DNA of 64,000 nucleotides from Earliella scabrosa (GCA_022605405.1 JABYQQ010000038.1:100543-164542); one strand, 5' to 3'; counted from the first letter of the stretch, positions 23,344-36,543 are shown. Translations and numbers: made by a program. The notes: generated from the letters alone by a model not told the origin.

Positions 23344-24142
23344 TTGGACCGCAGTAGCGAGTCGAGCGATCACATGATCTGATTGAAACGCGTTTCACGA
23401 TCGCTCTTCTCTGAATCTCTCTTTCCCTCTCTCACTCACTCTCTGTCTCTGGTCACTCACCTTCTTTCTTCTCCAACGCCGCCATCGCGCCTTTTTCTCT
23501 GCTCTCCCTGCTACTATTATCTACGACAGCACAACTGCTCGCGACGACAACCTCCTCGACCCGGACGCCATCGCGCTCGGTTGCACTCCATATGCCGGTA
23601 AGTGATGTACGCGTATATATCCGCATCAAATGCATGTTTAAGGGTTGGATGGACGCTTCTGGCTTAATTGGGGTATGATATTGATTGCGTTAACAGCTAC
23701 CCAGGACTGTCGGTGCGTTTATACGCATATAGGCACCCGTGGCGTGGACTTTACTGACTTCACTCTCGACAGAATGCACCGCAACATACATCACCTGGAT
23801 ACATATGGTGAGTGATTCTCTTTCACAAGTGTGGATGCTAGCGCCAGCCAGTGCTGGAGCGAGAGGCATCGATCGTCCTTTCGGCATTCCCATGCTGTGG
23901 AATGGATAAGTAGATGGATATGCTGCTTTACCTCATGCTGGACATAGAAGACAATTAGCACTTCTTGGCAGCTCTCGCGTTGAACGTTGAACCTGGGTGA
24001 ACGTTGTTGGAGCGTTATGACCCCTATACTGGTAATATAACACCATTCGACCACATAATAGATGATGGATCGCATCCAACTATTTCGGCACCTGGCATGC
24101 GCAGCAACCCAACTCAAACCGGACAGCTCCCACACGAAACGC
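23344..24142. other. Intergenic, CT-rich; possible tiny spliced plus-strand gene
   Basis: From 23400 to 23520 the plus strand is strongly pyrimidine-rich. The 14-bp palindrome TGAAACGCGTTTCA is at about 23385-23398. Intron-like GT...AG pairs (GTAAGT at 23599 to AACAG, GTGCGT to GACAG, then GTGAGT) could splice short exons around 23590-23815 on the plus strand, but the product is too short and unlike any family to call. Confidence 0.25.
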
Positions 24143-26256
24143 TCAATGCTTCTCGCTCTCGCCGTACTGGCCCTCCCCAACGTTGTTCAGCGCGTCCTCC
24201 TCAGCGTCCAAATGACGGAAGTGTATCCAAAACAGCGTGCCCGCAACGGCCGCGAGCACCGCCATCGACCCATAGTTCCACACGAGCAGCGGGTCCGCCG
24301 AGAGCGACACGAACGCCTGCCCGACCGCCGCGCTCACCGCGTTCGTGAACAGATACACGGACATGACGAGCGAGCGCATGTTCTTCGGCGCCTTCGTATA
24401 CGCATACTCGAGCCCCGTGATCAACGCGAGGATCTCCGAGAGCGCGATGAGCACGTACGACCCCGTCTGGATCCACACGTTCAGAGTGGAGGTGATGGGG
24501 CGCCCGTCCGCGTCCGCGCACGTCGCGACGTGGTACCCGCACGGGTTCGTCTTGTAGATGTAGTGCTGCACGACCGCAGCCCAGATCATCGCCGCTGAGC
24601 CCGTGTAAAAGCCCATCGTTATCCGCTTGATCGGCGTGAACCGGATCCCGGCGCGCCGCAGGGCAGGGTAGATGAGGTAGTCGCAGATCGGGATAAAGAT
24701 GATGAGCGCGATCGGGTCGAGGTTGGACAGGACGTCGTTCGGGACGCCGTTTGTTACCATCGTTGCGGCCTGCGAGGTCAGGTTGTTGTTGATCTGGTTG
24801 TACGTGAGCCCTGCACATAGAATATTAGCTGGCGTCTGTGTTAGCCAAGAATCCACCACTTACAGTAAACGGGGTACCACACGAAGACTCGGCAGGCTTT
24901 GAAGCCCCGCTTGACCTCATCGACCCACTGGTCGTCGAACGTCATCCACGAGGGCTTCTGCTCGCCCTTGTAGTTGCTCGGCTTCGCAGACTCCCAGAAG
25001 TCAGGCGTGTTCATGTTCTTGAGAGTCTTGAAAGGGTTCAGAGACCACTTGCCCTTCATCGCCGTGCGCCAAATCCGGAGAGCCTTCGAGAGAACGGAAC
25101 CCTGAGGAGGTGAGCGTGTGTACATGTTGCGGCCCGCCCAAAGGACGATAGGGCAGAGCAGGAAAACGACGGTCGGGAGCGTGAACGCGAGCCAGAAGCC
25201 GACATACTGCCAACTGTGTCAACATCACCCTGATTCGATCTGCGCGGCACTCTGGCGACATACCTTCTCCGAGTACGCCATCGTAATTTGTCCGATCAAA
25301 GCGCCGATGTTCGTAAACAAGTAAAAGTACATGTAGATGCGCGACGTCGTCATGATCGGGTCAACGATGACGCGCTCGCCCGTGCTCGTGTGGCCGATGA
25401 AGAGCTTCGACTTCTTGTACTGCTCCGCGACCAATGGCGACACGTTCGCCTTGAAACCGCCCGTGCCAATGCCCATGACGATGACGGCGATGACGAAGCA
25501 CGCGAGCGCGCCGTTCGTCTTCTCAATGACGCCCGGGATGGCAGAGATGATGAGCAGGACATGGCCGACGAGCGCGATGCCGACCGCGACACAGACAGTC
25601 TTGTAGCGGCCCCAGCGCGTGTCCGCGATGTACGCGCCGAAGAGGGGAATAACGTAGACCCTGCGTGCCAACATCAGTTGTCGACCTACTGCGATCTGGA
25701 AGATGGAGAGCAATGATCGGCAGACAACGCGACTTACCAGAATGTGTTGAACGTGCCGATACCGGTGGACGCACGCTGTCCGAGGCCGAGGGCGCCAGCC
25801 TGTTGGATGTCTGCACCAGTGCGCGAGCCCCGGGGCAGGGGCTGCTGGATGAAGTTGGTCTATCGCATACAGACGGTTTGTCAATCGATGTCGATTGCCC
25901 TCGGACAATGCGCACTTACGAAGACGACAGTAGAGCCATAGTACGAGAACCGTTCAGCCATCTCGCAGAACGCGATCACTTGGGAGCGGGGAAGTAGGAG
26001 TGAGCTTGGCCCCAGAGGACAGACGTGGTTGGTGCGACTCACAATACGCGCTGAGCGGCAGCTTGTCAGAGACCCGACGGAGGGTGTTTTTCTCCTCCTC
26101 GGTGGGGAACTCGAGTCCATCGTGAACGCCGTCGAGCTCTATCTCGTGTGAGCTCCGGTCGGACGACGAAGGAGCCTTCTTTTCGAGCTCAACTTCGTCG
26201 CGGTGAGCGTCAGCGAGGCCCGCGACGATGTCCTTGTCAGCTTGAAGACCAGCCAT
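24143..26256 (-). CDS. PTR2-family proton/peptide transporter
   Basis: A POT/PTR2 oligopeptide transporter of about 600 residues. Exons: 26256-26043, 25978-25920, 25859-25738, 25660-25264, 25206-24864, 24810-24143, all phases consistent. Conserved features: the acidic N-terminus with EEEKNTLRRVSDKLP, then FCEMAERFSYYGST (the ExxERFxYYG proton motif), VIPLFGAYIADTRWGRYKT, GIGTGGFKANVSPLVAEQ and YLFTNIGALIGQI. LTYNQINNNLTSQA and SNLDPIALIIFIP follow in the second half. About 12 transmembrane segments are expected in the plasma membrane, importing di- and tripeptides with protons. Nitrogen-source control is usual in the family but no regulatory site was identified here. Confidence 0.94.
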
Positions 26257-27421
26257 GTCGCTCCGTTACAGTAGCAGCAATGAGGGCACCGTAGAGTCGA
26301 CGCGAGCGACAGTTGTCCAGGGAGGAAGGGACAAGTCGACAAATTCGCGGAAGAGGCGTTACTTATGGGGAGGGACAAAGACGCGCATTGAATGAGCGCC
26401 ATTGTTATCCGCATGTTGCGAGTAGTTTCAGCTACACACCAGTACTGCCACCTTTCCATATGGCGTTGGACCGACCGGGTGACAGAGTGGAGTTACCTTC
26501 CCATCAAGCCGGCCATGACATTATACGGCATCCTGGGGGCTCTCCGGGCCCCTCGAGCCCCGTGTGCACACGCTCCTGGAGCACATGCCGGCCAGTCGAA
26601 GCGGGATGAGCGTCGGCACTGTATTGAATGAACTGATTTGGTCATGTTCCTGATGTCGGTACGCATAAGTCAGCAATTCCTGATTGACTGGAAGACCGAC
26701 CCAACGCCGTAAATCGCGCATCGTTCTCGTGCCGTTATCGCGGCGCAGAAAACACGGAGAGAGGAGGTGGTGGGAGGTGCCAAGCCTATCTTGCGGTTAC
26801 TGTCGGCGTTGTATGCGGGCGCTTCCTAGTGCCGCGCCAGCGCCACAAGTTCAACGTCGCCCATTCGGGAAGGAGTGCTCGACGGCAATGTTGAGTCGCG
26901 CCATTTCGACGCTCTCCATTGCCGGTCGGAACTCAGCCACGTTACCTGGTGGATCACATGCCATGCATCACCGCGGAGTAGGCTCAGGACCAGGTATGGT
27001 ATGTTTCTAAATGCCACTAGTGGCTGGACTCTGGGGTAGTAAGGTGACGGTTAGAACTTCGCTGAGTCGACATTTATGAATCATTCTAGACTCATGATGA
27101 AGTACAACAATTTCTAGATGCTGACCTCTCATTGTGTTTGACTGATGCTATGCTTTACGCTAGTCACCGGATCCGAGTGGAACTATAGCGGAGGTATTAC
27201 TCCAACCTCGACAAGAGTGACCACATGCGGCGAGGTGCATACGGTTTCTCACTACCGTTCCAGCAGGCGTATGGACTAAACTTTGCAGTGCGATACTACA
27301 CCTATTGATGCTCGCGACACCATGGGAACTTCACAGTGCACCGTGCAACCTTCAGCCACGGATGCATTATCTCGGAGTCCCAACGAGAACTCACTGCGCC
27401 CCTCCCACGCTCTTTGCACTC
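26257..27421. other. Intergenic region between divergent genes
   Basis: This lies between the PTR2 gene (-) and the SDR gene (+) and should contain both promoters. It carries no frame resembling a protein family. Around 27040-27150 it is AT-richer than its surroundings. Confidence 0.5.
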
Positions 27422-28655
27422 ATGGACAGTACTACGCAGAAGCGCGTTGCCATCATCACCGGAGCCGCAGTGGGCATAGGCCGTGCCATAGCGCTCCGCC
27501 TTGCCCAGGATGGGCTCGACCTCGGACTATTCGATCTCCCTACCTCTCGCGATAGTCTTCAAGCGCTCGCTGAAGACATCCGGAAGTTGCATGGAGCACG
27601 AGTCGTCACTGTGTACGGCGACGTCTCTATCGAAGACGATGTCAAGAGGCTCGTCGAGACGGTCGTGCACGAACTTGGTGGGCTGTATGCAGTACGTTTC
27701 CTTTCCTCCCGGAACCTACCGCCGGTCGTACGTTGGCTGCATAAGTTGCTGACCGTACATACAGATGGTTGCCAACGCTGGGATAGACATCATCCACACC
27801 CTTCACGAGTGTACGTATCCAGTTCCACTGCGGTCGCGCAACGTAACTGTACTGATATGAGCCTATCGCATTCCCAGTTCCCACCGAGACCGTCGACAGG
27901 ATGATCAACATCAACATAAAGGGCGTGTTCTTCAGCTACAAGTACGCCGCGATACAGCTCATCAAGCAGGGCCAAGGCGGGCGCATGATCGGCGCAGCGT
28001 CCATTGCCAGTAAGATAGGTGTGCACGTCTACTATATCACCTTCGATACCGCTCGGACAGCTGATATGCATGCCACCACCCGCAGGGAGCCCAGGGCAGG
28101 CCATCTACTGCGCCACCAAGTTCGCAGTGCGCGGCATGACTCAATGCGCGGCGATGGACTATGGCAAGTACGGCATCACGGTCAACGCATATGCTCCTGG
28201 GGCAACGGAGACTCCGCTGAGTGAGCTTCGCATCCTCACCTTTGATCTTGTCTCTCCTTCACGCTTGGTGCACCAGTGGACCGTTTGGACGACGAGCAAG
28301 CGGCAGTGAATGCCCAACCGAAGGGTGCTCACAAGCAGAAGTTGGCGGTACGTGCCGCGCAGCTGGTATGGGTAGTGACGTTCTCATTGAGGCGCGGGCG
28401 GACGCAGGCGAGGGGAATCTTGAAGCGCCTCGGTCAGCCCGAGGACGTCGCCAAGCTCGTATCGTTCCTGGCCTCGGACGACGCAGCCTTCATCACCGGT
28501 AAGCAGAACAGTACCGTGCGTACGTCACTTAGTGAAGTCTTACACTTGATACATACAGGTCAATCGGTTCGTCGTCGTGAGGTTCTGCCCAAGTATCATA
28601 CAGCTGACTGTGTGACCCACAGTACATCGTCGACGGAGGGATTTGCTTCGACTAG
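27422..28655 (+). CDS. Short-chain dehydrogenase/reductase (classical SDR)
   Basis: A classical NAD(P)-dependent SDR of about 264 residues. Exons: 27422-27691, 27765-27810, 27878-28018, 28086-28220, 28277-28347, 28408-28498, 28559-28566, 28623-28655, in consistent phase. The Rossmann motif is TGAAVGIG, then NAG in MVANAGID, Asn in [14 protein letters not shown], the catalytic Ser in IGAASIAS, Tyr-x-x-x-Lys in YCATK, and PGATETPL. It ends with the usual [11 protein letters not shown]. The Asp after the second strand (LGLFDLP) suggests NAD(H) preference. The overall pattern resembles acetoin/diacetyl reductases and budC-like enzymes, but this is only similarity of type. Exon 7 has just 8 bases. 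Confidence 0.92.
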
Positions 28656-28732
28656 CACTGACGACCCAAATATTCCGTCCTACCGCGCATATACATATGC
28701 AAAGCAGTGTAGGACAAGAGGGCCTTTCAATA

Positions 28733-30743
28733 TCAGTGCTCGCGAGCGAACCCATTGACCGACGCGCCAGGCAGCGTCACCCTGAACACCAAAAACTGGT
28801 TGTCGTTATCCAACCCAGCATCATACGGCTCCCCGAGGGAAATGCCCTCCGTGGTAATGAAGTCGTTGTCCGCCTGCCCAGTCAACTCATGTCAACGACA
28901 CTGGGTAAGTATCCTGTTAGAGCACGCACCGCGCTGAAGAGGAAGTAATCATCCGGGAAGTCGGGATCCAAGCACGGTGCGAGCGCGAGCGACTCCCACT
29001 TGGCGTCGATGAGCGTCTGGTCCTCGGGTTTGCCTGGATTTGTTCAATGTGAGCATACACAGGACACGTCGTTCAGCTGCTGGTTGCTGGTTACAGCGCA
29101 CCATTGTGGAGTCCGAAGCGCGCGAGCTGGTCGTCGTCGATGAAGTCGACAAAGGACTCGTACGTCGCCGGGGTGATGCTCTTGTCAAGCTTGCCGTCCT
29201 TCGCAATAGGATGGCTGGGATCGTCGAACTTCGTGCCGTGGATGTCCGTCGCGTTGCTAATGTCGAATAGGTCTGCTTGCCTATCATAATCATAGACGGC
29301 GCACGCGACGTCCATACAGATCAGCGTAACGTGCGCAAGAAGGACGTGGCGGGGAGCGCTCACTTGTACTTTGACTTGTTGTCGTCTCCCCCGTGCCCGT
29401 CGCCGTCGCGCGCGAGGGCGAGGAAGACGTTCTCGCCCACGAACTGGATCTCGCTCTGCGCGCGCGTGTTGCCCTTGGAGTTGCTGATCGGCAGCGGCAC
29501 GACCCACTCGCCGATCAGCGGCGGGGGCACGCTGGGCTGCGGCGCCGACACGTCGTACGCGAGCAGCCGAGTGAAGCGCGACGTCGTCTTGTCGCCCCCG
29601 CCGTCCTGGATCGTCGCGGACTGCAGCATCGCGTAGAGCGTCTGGCCGGTGGAGTCGAGGGTCAGGCCTTCGAAGCCTGTGGAGAGATGGGATTGGGGTT
29701 AGGATGAGGTCAGAGGAGAGAGTAAGGGACAGAGAGCGAGATGGAGTCTTACCTTTGTTTCCCTCGCGACCCGTGTCGGGATCTGTCTCTGAGGTGAAGT
29801 TGAGTACGCCCTTGAACCTCGGGAGGAACGCGTCTGGGGGTTCGATGGCCTGTATGAGCTGCCCTTCGGCGCTCATGAGGTAGATGTAAGGGCCATATTC
29901 GTCACTCATCCAGAACCTGGGTCATGCAGATCAGTAGAAGGGGGTGCGTCGCGAACGGTGAGCACCCACGATCCGTCAGCATTGAGCGCAATGCCCTCAG
30001 CGTCGACAGAGAGGCGTCCATTGGGCCCTGAGACAGGGAGCACAGGGTCAGCGGTTAGTGCCTGGGCGGGGCGGACACCGAGCGCATCCAGCCCGGTCGT
30101 CTTCTGCGCGTCGCGCTCGGTGTACAGGAGTGTGCTGCGGTACGTGAGGTTGAGTGTGTTCTGCGCGTCGTTGAAGTCGAGCTCTTCGGTGCCATAGTAC
30201 GGCGACAAGACGAAGTCGATGATGTGCTGACGGTTCTGCCAATCAATAGTGCCATCCCTGACGATCTCACCATCAGCATGGTGGGAGAGACGTGTGAAAG
30301 AAACGGTGGCACGCACACGTTAAACCCACGGTCTGGTTGCGTGACGAACGTTCCCGTGAAGGTACCGTCGGACTTTTGAACCCACGAACCTCCCTTGATT
30401 TCAATGGCGCTTCCGATGGCCCCGAGCGTATCTCCTGGTGTTGCCAAATCGGCGACATAGGTTTGAGTGAGTCAAGAGGGAGGTTTGGGAACATACCGGT
30501 CGACTCCCTGAAGTTGGACGGGATCAATCCGAATCCGACCAAACCCTACAACCAGCCCGAAGGTCAGCGCAACCCCACGGCTTATCAGCCAAGACGAACC
30601 TTATTGATATACGTCCGTCCGCCCAGCTTCACCTTCACGGCGAATTTAGGATCAGGTTCCGCAAGGGTCGAGTGGGCCATCGGGCGCGCGAGAGAGGCCG
30701 CAACCTGGAGCGAGAGAGCCGTGGCGAGCCATGCGAGAGCCAT
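28733..30743 (-). CDS. Phytase-like esterase (PF13449 type), copy A
   Basis: About 499 residues from nine exons: 30743-30600, 30545-30497, 30434-30317, 30257-29970, 29916-29753, 29676-29364, 29280-29102, 29033-28930, 28873-28733. The product belongs to the esterase-like activity of phytase family, a beta-propeller-like secreted group. The N-terminus MALAWLATALSLQVAASLA looks like a signal peptide. Recognisable stretches are QPDRGFNVDGTIDWQNRQ, GRLSVDAEGIALNADGS, FWMSDEYGPYIYLMS, FEGLTLDSTGQTLYAML, ENVFLALARDGDGHGG and DNDNQFLVFRVTLPG. The next gene on the same strand is a paralog with the same intron positions. Biochemical substrate is uncertain: phosphate ester release is a family expectation, not proven for most members. 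Confidence 0.9.
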
Positions 30744-31559
30744 TGCGTGCGCCGTTGGTTAGCAGCGGAGTCTGCGCCGCGCTGTCCTATATACCCATCC
30801 TCCGTGCGTGCCGAACTTGCGAAGGCTATATCCATCCATGCCAGCGATGAGAGAGTGATGGGGCCATGCGGACTGCGACGCACGTTCGTCGACCAATAGG
30901 CGCTTTGCCACGGCCCCAGGGACACGGCACCGCGGAAACGGACAGCGTCGAAGGCGAGCGGTGTGCTTCCGAGGTGCGCACACGACCACTAATGCCAGGC
31001 AGACGACAGAGATGGTTCACCATGTGGTCCGGATATGTATACGTTGGAGGGGTCTTCGTCAGTGTGCCTCCATGAGAAGGCTGATATGAATGGATCACGC
31101 AATGTGTCCGACCGTCCAGGCCTCGTAGAGGTTGGCGTTAGTGCGGAGGTCAACAGCCATGACGCAAAGGAACTCTGCTCACCGCTATGTCTTGGCTGCC
31201 GACCATATCAAATCTGTGCCGGTGAAGCATGAAATGGGCGAGGTGGCCGACGATGTCCAAGCGTGCAATCTTGGATGGACGTTAGCATGATACCACACTC
31301 CAGCATAACGTTGACGTTGCAACTGAATGCTAAGGTCTAGGTTATGCCAAACGAGAATAAATGATCGCGACGGTCAGGACCAGGTAGTAGACGATGCTAT
31401 AATGGATTAAACGCCCGCGGCTTCTCTCGGCGTTTGGCCATATTTACCCCCGGTACCGAACGTCGTATCTCGACGGTGCTAGCGACAGCACGAGATATAT
31501 TTAAGCAGGGGCAAAACGCGCCCTGAGCCTGTCAAGAAAACTGAGGGAAAAAACTGAAC
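30744..31559. other. Spacer between the two phytase-like paralogs
   Basis: An 816-base spacer that should carry the promoter of copy A and the 3' end of copy B. A TATA-like ATATATTTAAGC is at 31494-31506 on the plus strand, in the 3' flank of copy B, so it is probably not functional as such. No further gene is seen. Confidence 0.5.
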
Positions 31560-33513
31560 TCAGGCAATCACCAACGCCCCAGGCAGGGTCACTCTGAACA
31601 CCAGGAACTGATTATCGTTGTCCAGTCCTGCGTTGAACGGTTGACCCAAGGATACTCCTTGTGTACTGATGAAGTCATTATCCGCCTGCATGCATGTGAA
31701 TAAGCAGTCTACGCTGAAGAATATTCTTACTCATACCGCAGTGAACAAGAAATAGTCGTCTGGGAAATCGGGGTCCATGCAAGGGGCAAGAGCCAGCGAC
31801 TCCCACTTGGCGTCGATCAGAGTCTGGTCCGCGGGGTCACCTTAAAGAGCAGGGGCCACATTAAGTAACCAACGAGGTATGTGCTCTGTCAGAGGTACAC
31901 ACCGTTGTGCAGTCCAAAGCGTGCCAGCTGCTTCTCGTCGATGAAGTTGACAAAGGACTGGTATGTGCCCGGAATGATGGCTTTGTCCAAAACACTGTCC
32001 ATCGCGACCGGATGATCGGGCGTGTCGAACTTCGTACCATGTATGTTTGTAGCATTGGTTATATCCAACAGATCTGCCTGCCTGCCACGGTGCGGGTCAG
32101 CTCTACAGTCGATCTAGATCACGACTCGGTGCGCTTACTTGTAGGTGGACGTGTTGTTCTCGCCGCCATGTCCGTTGCTGTCTCGCGCGAGAACAAGGAA
32201 CACGTTGTCGCTCACGAAATGGACATCATTGGCGCTACGGGTGATGCCCGTATCGCTCTGAGGCAGTGGAACGACCCATTCCCCAATAAGGGGCGGCGGA
32301 CGAGCGATGAGCGAGGATGAGACGTTGAAGGCGAGGAGCCGAGTGTAGCGCGAGGTCCCGGTCGCGCCTCCGTCTTGAACTGTGGGAGCCTCTAGCATTG
32401 CATATAGCGTTCTACCAGTGGAGTCGAGAGTCAGCCCCTCGAACCCTACACATCGCACGCATATAGTCAGCCAACGTTCACATTGATGACGCAGACAAGG
32501 CAGTACCTTTGTTGGCTACACGGCCTGTATCCGGATTGGTGCCTGAGGTGAAGTTAAGAGTGCCGCTCAAAACGGGAAGAATCGCTGTCGGAGGTTGGAG
32601 CGCCTCGATGAGCTGCCCTTGGGCACTCATGAGGTAGACGTAAGGGCCGTATTCATCGCTCATCCAGAACCTGACCCGTCAAGTTCAACGGCGGTTCACG
32701 CTGGCTGAAAAGTGAACACGCACGTTCCGTCTGCGTTGAGGGCAATGCCTTCAGAATCGACTGACAGGCGTCCGCCCGGCGCCGGGATCGGCAGGGCAGG
32801 ATCAAAGGAGGGTGCGTGTGGCTTAGAAGGACGCACAGACAGTGCATCCAAGCCTGTGGTCTTCCTTCCGTCGCGTTCGGTGTACAAGAGCGTGTCGCGA
32901 TACGCCAGCTTGAGCGTTTTCAAAGCAACGTGGAAGTCGAGGTTCTCGTTGCCATAGTACGGGTTCAAGACGAAGTCGATCTGGTGCTGACGGTTCTGCC
33001 AGTCAATCGTTCCTTCTCTGAGTAGTTCTGAATCAGAGCAGGTCACGGAGTTTGAGAGGTATACATATCCTCACATGTTGAACCCTCTGTCGGGTTGAGC
33101 GATGAACGTTCCCGTGTACTTTCCGTCAGATTTGCGCGCGAAGGAGCCTCTCTTGATGGCCAGTGCGCTTCCGATGCCTCCTATAGTGTCACCTAGCATC
33201 CAGTATCCCATATCAGCCTCTTCGTTGATCACAAGGCGCCGAACTACAAACCTGTGGACTCTTTGAAGTTGGACGGAATCAACCCGAACGCAACCAAGCC
33301 CTATACATGCCGGTAAATCAACGACTTTTCGCTAGATCCCGAGCGAGTGATGACGCGGGTAACTTGGACAATCACCTTATTGATATAAGTCTGTCCTCCC
33401 AGCTCTACTTCTACAGGCAGGGATCGGTCTGGCTCGGTGAGAGCCAATACCGAACTCTCGACTCCGAGCAAAGTAGGAGCCTGCAAACATATAGCAAGGA
33501 TGAGCCACCGCAT
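31560..33513 (-). CDS. Phytase-like esterase (PF13449 type), copy B
   Basis: About 492 residues from nine exons: 33513-33376, 33300-33252, 33192-33075, 33017-32724, 32670-32507, 32445-32139, 32081-31903, 31840-31737, 31685-31560. It is a paralog of the gene at 28733-30743. All eight introns sit at matching positions and phases, and exons 2, 3, 5, 7 and 8 have exactly the same lengths (49, 118, 164, 179 and 104 bases). Matching stretches include TLLYTERDGRKTTGLDAL, GRLSVDSEGIALNADGT, FWMSDEYGPYVYLMS and FEGLTLDSTGRTLYAML. The N-terminus MRWLILAICLQAPTLLG is a likely signal peptide. The C-terminus stops at ALVIA, five residues shorter than copy A. The amino-acid differences suggest an old rather than fresh duplication. 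Confidence 0.9.
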
Positions 33514-34418
33514 CGCGAATGGTCGTGTGATACCGTTGGATGCTCACTTGCACCTTATGTACTTCTTGCGGGAGACTCCGACCTTCGGCAGGCAGATGAG
33601 AAAGGAAGCAACTGTCTGTCCAATTGGCATTGCTACCCATGCTCAGGTTCGCAGCGCCGAGGAAGCCGACATCCAAGACGCCGTCAGGCAGGACCTCCGT
33701 CGTCAGTGTACACACGACCCTTTTCGCGAAGCAAACGCTGTGAAGTACGATGGGCATGCGGGAAATTGTCGCACAGAGGGAGAGGCATATTAGGACCTCG
33801 AGCAGCTCTGCGCGTTGGAGTTAGTGCGAGTCTACGTGACTCCCCTGAGTATGCTCACCAGTTAGTCCTTTGTCATGCTCGACGCCGACGATTGCCCTGT
33901 AAGTGCCAGCAAAATATTGCGAGTCGACGCCGTGACTGGGCTCTTTGCGGAGGAACCAGATTGGTAACAAAAATGACGCAAGGGAGAGCAATAAATTCCA
34001 TGCCAAAGCGTGTCCAGGCCGATGTAGAGCTGAGGACGTGTAAGTATAAGGCTTGGAGGTGGTCGTTGAAGTCGTTCTCTAGACGCCCATGGACCTTGGT
34101 TACACAAGCGCCCGCTGTTGCCCTCAACCTTAGTTTTGACTCGCCGGCACTTCTTGAAGCGAGTTTGTCTTTTCCTACATCTCCCCCGGTACTAGTAGCC
34201 GGTCAGGAGTGTCTACAGGTCCCTAGCTCCGCACATGCACAACAAAGGTGAACAGTTCTTTCCGAGTAACTTACTATTTCTAGATTAGGCATTCCGCCAT
34301 GTCACGCAATCGAGATACGAGGTCTTCCCACAATCCATGCCTGAGAGGTGCACAGTAGGGGGCAAACACCGCCCCGGCGCCGTGCTTTGCCATCCTCCTT
34401 ATTCTACTCTCTTGTACC
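33514..34418. other. Unresolved region with possible membrane-protein remnant
   Basis: On the minus strand, 34006-33822 encodes LLLSLASFLLPIWFL followed by charged residues, which looks like the last helix of a transporter. A plausible intron (GTGAGC at about 33857 to GCGCAG near 33808) follows. No preceding transporter exons could be found, so at most this is a remnant. The MTase promoter should lie at the right end. Confidence 0.2.
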
Positions 34419-35555
34419 ATGGCAAACCCAGAGAGTGAGGTCGATCCGTCGCTGATCCCGCCGCTCGATCCCTCTCTCCTCGTTTTGAGCGACACGGAGA
34501 AGGCGTTCTTGCAGGAGGTTATCTCTCCTGACGAAGATGAGATACGCGCACGGTTGCTTGAGGTACAGAAGATGTGAGCCTTCTTCTCTTTCTCCGGTTC
34601 GTAACTTGAGCCTGAGGCTGATCACTTCACAGAGCCTAGTATGCACTCTCCTTCGTGATCTTTCAACACATCTGTGCTGATGCCTCGATCAGCGAGAAGT
34701 ACCCATACCCGTGCATCAGAGGATTCCACTTCGTAAACCAGTTCATGGCCGCGAACTCGGTCTACTCTAGTGTCCTCGCTGCGGGCAAAGCCGGCAACAC
34801 GCTCTTCCTCGATCTGGGCTGCATGAGTAAGTTTGCTCGCCTTGACTCTAGTGTACCTGTGCTGGTCAATCAGACTAACATTCACACGTAGTGGGCACAG
34901 ACGTGCGGAAACTTGTGCACGACGGTTACCCTGCCTCGCGCGTGCTAGGTTGCGACCTCCGCCAGGAGTACATCGACCTCGGGTACACCCTCTACCGTGA
35001 TCAGGACTCGTGCCCCATCCGGTTCATCGCGTCCAACATTTTCGACCTGCCGCTCACCCCTCCGCACTCCATCTCAGGTGTAGCGGCGGCTTCATCAGTA
35101 GAAGTTGACTTGAAATCCATCACCGACCTGTCGCAGCTCTACGGTGCCTTGACACACATATATACAGGGGCGCTGTTCCACCTCTTCGACGAGGAGACGC
35201 AGTACGGACTTGCGGTCAGGCTCGCGCACCTCCTCCGCAAGACTCCAGGCGCGGTCATTTTTGGGAGGCACCAAGGCCTGGATAAGGAGGCATACATCGA
35301 CGACCATCTCTCCCGGTATGTCGTTCTTTCGGATCCTCAGATCGTATCGCCTGACCACACGCACGTAGCAAGCGTTACGGACACTCCCCGCAGTCTTGGA
35401 AGACCTTGTGGGATAAGGTTTTCAGGGAGGTCGGGGGAGAGGACGTGGCGCGCAGAGTCGTCGTCCAGGCGGACCTCACCGAGGGTTTCAGTTGCCATAT
35501 TTTCAACGGCCGCCACAGGTCACAGATGCTATACTGGAGCGTCCAGCTCATGTAA
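34419..35555 (+). CDS. SAM-dependent methyltransferase
   Basis: A class I methyltransferase of about 301 residues. Exons: 34419-34573, 34633-34638, 34693-34826, 34892-35315, 35369-35555; phases agree. The SAM-binding glycine motif is FLDLGCMMGTDVRKL, followed by VLGCDLRQEYIDLG (acidic ribose-binding residue) and IRFIASNIFDLP. Later come THIYTGALFHLFDE, AVIFGRHQG and RYGHSPQSWKTLWD, typical of fungal stand-alone methyltransferases often found beside secondary-metabolite genes. No such cluster is seen here. Exon 2 is only 6 bases, encoding part of IAY between EVQK and EKYPYPC. The segment ISGVAAASSVEVDLKS has no counterpart I can recall and may be an insertion or an unrecognised intron of 3n length. 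Confidence 0.88.
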
Positions 35556-36543
35556 CAGTTCACACAAGTCAAGTCTACCATGCGATCACGAGCTTACACA
35601 CTACAGTGCGTGCAACCCTAGAGAATGGTTCTCAAGACGGCAGAGCGCTCCCATCTGGCGCAGACGGGCGCCAATTCTGACATCGACAGCGATAGAAGTG
35701 CTTCGAAATCGAATCAGTCTGCACCGGATGTGGTAGTGTGCATCCCTGAACCTAGAGCCGCGTGCAAGTCGTGCTCTCTCCACGCGACCTGTACCAGGTA
35801 CAAATACATCGAGCCGCCCACTGGAGATCACCCTTGAATTGTCGGCCGACTATTCAAAGATGAATTAAAATAGTCTTCGAATTGGATTCGATTTGTCGGT
35901 GGGCCTGATTGAAGCATATCCGAAGAAATGTCCATTATTGTCATCGATTATTCTTCGCGTCATCTTCAGCGCTCAGCCAGATATAGTACGTGTCTTCGGG
36001 CATAGCGGGGTTGCGATTATCGACGTCATCGACGTCAGTTGCTCGACCTCGGCCCTCATATATGCATCGCGTCAATGGCCCGTCTATGCGTTGCAGTCAT
36101 CCAATTGTATTGCGCGCCTACGTACGGTATATAGACATAGCCCTCCGGGCAGACCTGGACACGATCACGTTCATAGCACACGCCGACCGACAATGGGACA
36201 AGACGACCTTAGACAAGCCAATATAAGCAAATCGAGTTTCGGTTGACTACTCGCACGCAAATGATTGAGGACGGGCATGCACCACCTAGCAGGATCCAAT
36301 CACAGCCAGACCGGTAATCGCAGAGTACCACAGTATAATGTACATTGTCCATATACGCAACATCTCTTACATTCAGTGCAGATCGTACAACGAATTCGAC
36401 GGGTCACGAGCACATGAGCGAAAGTACGGGACGACGAGAAACACGGGAGACGACGCGACCTTGCTGACGACAAACGCGGACGACCACGAGCGGCGGACAA
36501 TCAACGTCCCAATGGTGTGACGACGGGGGTGCAACGAAAGCGA
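35556..36543. other. Intergenic, start of a compositionally different region
   Basis: No coding sequence is recognised. TA-rich and TCGATT-like words (35870-35960) mark a change from the GC-rich region to the left. From here to the right edge, genes are smaller and farther apart. Confidence 0.45.
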
